In this document: piece after piece, positions 61,217 through 64,000 of the stretch
How positions within the stretch are numbered: position 1 is the stretch's first letter
How the letters are laid out: each line of letters begins with the position of its first letter
Made by a program: the position numbers and the translations under genes
Assembly: GCF_008329605.1 (NCBI RefSeq)
Contig: NZ_NPKO01000009.1
Location: 124,001-188,000, forward strand
Source of the DNA: Mycolicibacterium sp. P9-64
GTDB taxonomy: Bacteria; Actinomycetota; Actinomycetes; Mycobacteriales; Mycobacteriaceae
Reading direction: 5' to 3'
DNA: 64,000 bases
Notes under the pieces: generated by a model
Seen by the model: the letters and a program-made list of their open reading frames with translations, nothing else
Told to the model about the DNA's origin: nothing
Database searches by the model: none

Positions 61217-64000
61217 GCCCGGCCCCCGATCGCATCCTGCGCGGGGCAGATCGCCCGCACCGGGCAGTGCGCACACCCGTCGTTGATGCGCGCGACGAAC
61301 TCGGGGCCCTGCGTGGCGGCGGCGGCATCGCGCACGGTCTCCCTCAGGACTTCGCGTCCCTCGGCGGTCATCGGGTCCTGGTCGCGTTCGCATGCCCCGG
61401 TCGAGCCGACCTTGCCCAGGTAGACCAGGCGCCCACCGCCAGCCTGATCACCGTGCGGCAGCAGGCCTTCCGTGATGGCCAGCTGGTAGGCCGCCAGCTG
61501 GGCGTGGCGCTGAGCGTCATCCTTGGTGACCGGGGACTTGCCGGTCTTGACGTCGACCACCACGAGGCGCCCCTCGGCGTCGCGCTCCAACCGGTCGACG
61601 CGACCGCGCACCCGCACCCCTGGCCGCAATCCTTCTGCAGGCTCCACGATGCCGTCCACGTCGATCTCGGTGCCGACCTCGGTGAACTCGCGCCGCGTCC
61701 CGGCCCGCCACTGCGCGAACGTCGACAGCATCGTGCGGTGACGCTGCAGTTCGTTGTCCGAGTGCCACTGCGAGTCGAAAGGCAGCTCCGCCCAGTGCCG
61801 TTCGAGCTCGGCGATCATCTGCCCCTCACCCATGGAGGGGTCGGCGACCAGTGCGTGGATGAGTGAGCCGAGTGCCGAACGGACATCGCGTCCGTCGGCG
61901 CCGCCATGGCGTTCCAGCAGCCAACGCAGCGGGCAGTCGGTCAGCGTCTGCAGCCGTGACGGCGATAGCGTCACGACGTGACCCTCCCCCGACCACAGCG
62001 GATCGTCGGTGGACAGCGGCGTCGTGCCGTACCACTGCGCTGGGTCGGCACCGGGAACGCCCGCCACCGCGAGCCGTGCCAATTGTGCTGCCGCACAGGC
62101 ACGCGATGTCTCGTCGACCGCCTCGGCCGGGGCGCACACCACCGCACGCAGCCGACCGACCAGCGCGGCGGGCGCCAACACCCGTGGCGCATGGACCGGC
62201 ATGGGCTCGGCCTCCGCGTCGTCGCCGCTGGCCAGCGCGGCGAGCTCGGCGCAGAACGGCGACGGCATCGCCGACTCATCGCCCTCGTCGCCGTCGACCG
62301 CAGTGACCACGACGTGCGAACGGGCCCTGCCCAAAGCCGCGATGAGCAACCTACGCTCCTCGGCCAGCAGCGGCGCCCGGGTCGACACCGACCGCGCCAT
62401 CGGATCGGCGACTCCGTCCAGCACGTCGACGAGGTGTTGTGTCGCGAGGATGCCACCGCGCGGAACGGTGTTGGGCCACAACCCCTCCTGCAACCCTGCG
62501 ATCACCACCACCTCCCATTCGCGGCCGAGCGCGGCATGGGCGCTCAGCACCGCGACGGACTCACTGGCCCTGCGGTCGTCGCGCCCGATCACAGGCAGCA
62601 CCAACGCGCGCACGTGGTCCACCAACCCGGTCAACGATGCGCCCGCGGTACGCGTCACGTACTGCTCGGCGACGTCGAACAGCGCGGTCACCGCATCGAG
62701 GTCGCGGCCAGCCTGCACCCCACCCGACCCCCCGCGTTCGATCGCGGTCAGCCACCGGCGTTGCAGACCGCTGTGGTGCCACGCCTGCCACAGCGTGACC
62801 CGCGGATCCCGTTGACGCGCTTCACCACGAGCGGCCGCATCGAGCACCGCGGAGACCCTGCGCAGCGGCCGAGCCAGCTGATCGGGCAGGTCGACGTCCG
62901 AGCCTTCGAGCGCTCCGACGAGCAGATCGGCGAACTCGCGCGGCGGCTGACTTCCATCCGCCCGGCGCAGCGCGCGACGCAACTGCCGCAACGACACCGG
63001 GTCGACGCGGCCGATCGGCCCGGTCACCAACGTGCTCGCCCGGTTCCCGTCCAGGCCGTGGATGGTGGCGTCCAGCACCGTCAACAACGCGGCGACTGCC
63101 GGGTGCTCGGCCAGCGCAGTCGCCGACGGCTGATCCACCGGCACCCCCGAGGCGGCGAGAGCACGCGCCAGTGACGTTCCCGCACGCGGCACCGAGCGCA
63201 CGATGACGGCCATCTGCGACCACGGCACGCCGTCGACCAGGTGGGCGCGGCGCAACGCGTCGGCGATCAGAGCCGACTCGGCGTGCGCCGTCGCCGCGAT
63301 CCGCACCCGCAACGAACCTTCCCGCTCGTCGTCACCGGTCACCTCACGGGCCGCGTCGGCACCGGGCAGCCGCTTGGCGATGCCGGTCACCGCGCGCGCG
63401 ACGGCCGGTGCGCAACGGTGTGATGCAGTCAGGACCACGGCAGGCGCCGCGTCGTCGCGCAGCAGTTCGGGATCGGCGCCACGGTAACCGAATACGGCCT
63501 GGTTGGGGTCGCCTGCGATGACGCTGAGCTCCGCGCCGGCGGACAGTATCCGAACGAGCCGGGCCGCCTGCGGATCGAGGTGTTGAGCGTCGTCGACCAG
63601 CAGCAGCTGGATGCGGGCCCGCTCGGCGGCCAGCAGCTCCTGGTCCATGGCGAACGCCTCCAGTGCAGCACCGACGAGCTCGGCAGCGCCGAGCGCAGGC
63701 ACGGTCGCCTGCGGCGCCGCCATACCGACCGCCGAGCGGAGCAACATCACCTGTTCGTAGACCTGGGCGAACCGGCCCGCAGCCACCCACTCGGGACGCC
63801 CGGCGCGCCGCCCGATGCGTTGCAGCTCAAGCGGATCCACGCCACGCTCGGCGCAGCGAGCCAGCAAGTCGCGCAGCTCGGTGGCGAACCCGACGGTCAG
63901 AAGCGCAGGCCGCAGCTGTGCGGGCCAGCGGACAGACGCGTCGTCACCGTCGTCGAAGTCACCGGCAAGCAGCTCGCGGATGATGCCGTCCTGCTCGGCG
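61213..64000 (-). CDS. adnA: AdnA subunit of the AdnAB helicase-nuclease, cut by the window edge
   Basis: About 929 codons are visible; the frame stays open to the right edge, so the N-terminus with the Walker A region is missing. Visible parts are a UvrD-like helicase core (LLVDDAQHLDPQA, NQAVFGYRGADPELL, VVVIAGLQEGLWPN) and a C-terminal nuclease with VVVDVKTGKSP and an iron-sulfur Cys set: CPLRWLLER plus CAHCPVRAICP. This is the AddB-like arrangement known for AdnA. The in-frame TTG near 63867 is internal, not a real start. It is the upstream partner of adnB. Confidence 0.93.
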   Translation of the reverse strand, partial: AEQDGIIRELLAGDFDDGDDASVRWPAQLRPALLTVGFATELRDLLARCAERGVDPLELQRIGRRAGRPEWVAAGRFAQVYEQVMLLRSAVGMAAPQATVPALGAAELVGAALEAFAMDQELLAAERARIQLLLVDDAQHLDPQAARLVRILSAGAELSVIAGDPNQAVFGYRGADPELLRDDAAPAVVLTASHRCAPAVARAVTGIAKRLPGADAAREVTGDDEREGSLRVRIAATAHAESALIADALRRAHLVDGVPWSQMAVIVRSVPRAGTSLARALAASGVPVDQPSATALAEHPAVAALLTVLDATIHGLDGNRASTLVTGPIGRVDPVSLRQLRRALRRADGSQPPREFADLLVGALEGSDVDLPDQLARPLRRVSAVLDAAARGEARQRDPRVTLWQAWHHSGLQRRWLTAIERGGSGGVQAGRDLDAVTALFDVAEQYVTRTAGASLTGLVDHVRALVLPVIGRDDRRASESVAVLSAHAALGREWEVVVIAGLQEGLWPNTVPRGGILATQHLVDVLDGVADPMARSVSTRAPLLAEERRLLIAALGRARSHVVVTAVDGDEGDESAMPSPFCAELAALASGDDAEAEPMPVHAPRVLAPAALVGRLRAVVCAPAEAVDETSRACAAAQLARLAVAGVPGADPAQWYGTTPLSTDDPLWSGEGHVVTLSPSRLQTLTDCPLRWLLERHGGADGRDVRSALGSLIHALVADPSMGEGQMIAELERHWAELPFDSQWHSDNELQRHRTMLSTFAQWRAGTRREFTEVGTEIDVDGIVEPAEGLRPGVRVRGRVDRLERDAEGRLVVVDVKTGKSPVTKDDAQRHAQLAAYQLAITEGLLPHGDQAGGGRLVYLGKVGSTGACERDQDPMTAEGREVLRETVRDAAAATQGPEFVARINDGCAHCPVRAICPAQDAIGGRA

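Noticed and set aside
1..64000. CRISPR arrays and riboswitches
   Set aside because: I saw no series of regularly spaced repeats and no structure matching a riboswitch family; the only leader structure I support is the whiB7 attenuator.

Overview
The window is high-GC actinobacterial DNA, almost certainly from a Mycobacterium/Mycolicibacterium. The clearest evidence is the right half. It carries in order a UPF0182 membrane protein, PDZ-Lon protease, DUF2342 zincin, ThiF-like protein, ABC1 kinase, whiB7, uvrD2, mycoredoxin, nudC, a TrkA-type potassium channel, adnB and adnA. This matches the Rv3193c-Rv3202c block of M. tuberculosis as I remember it. Mycothiol-type proteins, WhiB7 and mycoredoxin agree with this.

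Layout. (1) 31-2374: a GMC oxidoreductase and an MDMPI-type DinB-like protein. (2) 2410-11300, minus strand: a ten-gene, translationally coupled operon with a Rieske oxygenase (alpha and beta), three crotonase-fold enzymes, an SDR, two thiolases and an HMG-CoA-synthase-like/DUF35 protein. It looks like a ring- or terpenoid-type acyl-CoA degradation unit. A divergent MBL-fold hydrolase lies at 11536. (3) 12657-13589: a secreted cutinase-like esterase. (4) 13.9-30.9 kb: a block bounded by direct repeats. An intact initiator tRNA-fMet gene with its terminator sits at 30836-30950, and a second copy of only the tRNA 3' half plus a decayed terminator sits at 13878-13953. This is the structure left by integration at a tRNA 3' end, although no integrase remains. 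Its main cargo is a 12-gene plus-strand operon (16519-30747) with an IclR regulator, an RbsABC-type importer and a full set of enzymes to turn an alcohol into an acyl-CoA and beta-oxidise it (NDMA-type ADH, ALDH, CoA transferase, acyl-CoA dehydrogenase, hydratases, SDRs), plus DUF993 and UPF0303 proteins. (5) 31002-35891: an FAD-linked oxidase and a large SARP/ATPase regulator. (6) 35910-47043: the conserved mycobacterial block, including whiB7 with an attenuator leader (promoter, uORF, terminator). (7) 47045-55196: an apparent insertion between mycoredoxin and nudC. It holds a broken amidohydrolase gene and an eight-gene minus-strand operon for sulfonate-type uptake (SsuCBA-like), an FMN monooxygenase, a DrrAB-like exporter and an AprAB-like flavoprotein/ferredoxin pair. 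(8) 55472-64000: nudC, potassium channel, DoxX-like protein, adnB, and adnA cut by the window edge.

The most interesting candidates are the tRNA-bounded catabolic island with its unusual importer/CoA pathway combination, the coupled Rieske/crotonase operon whose enzymes have non-standard active sites, the AprAB-like pair inside a sulfonate operon, and the whiB7 leader. Functions of individual enzymes are assigned from remembered family features; substrates are inference.
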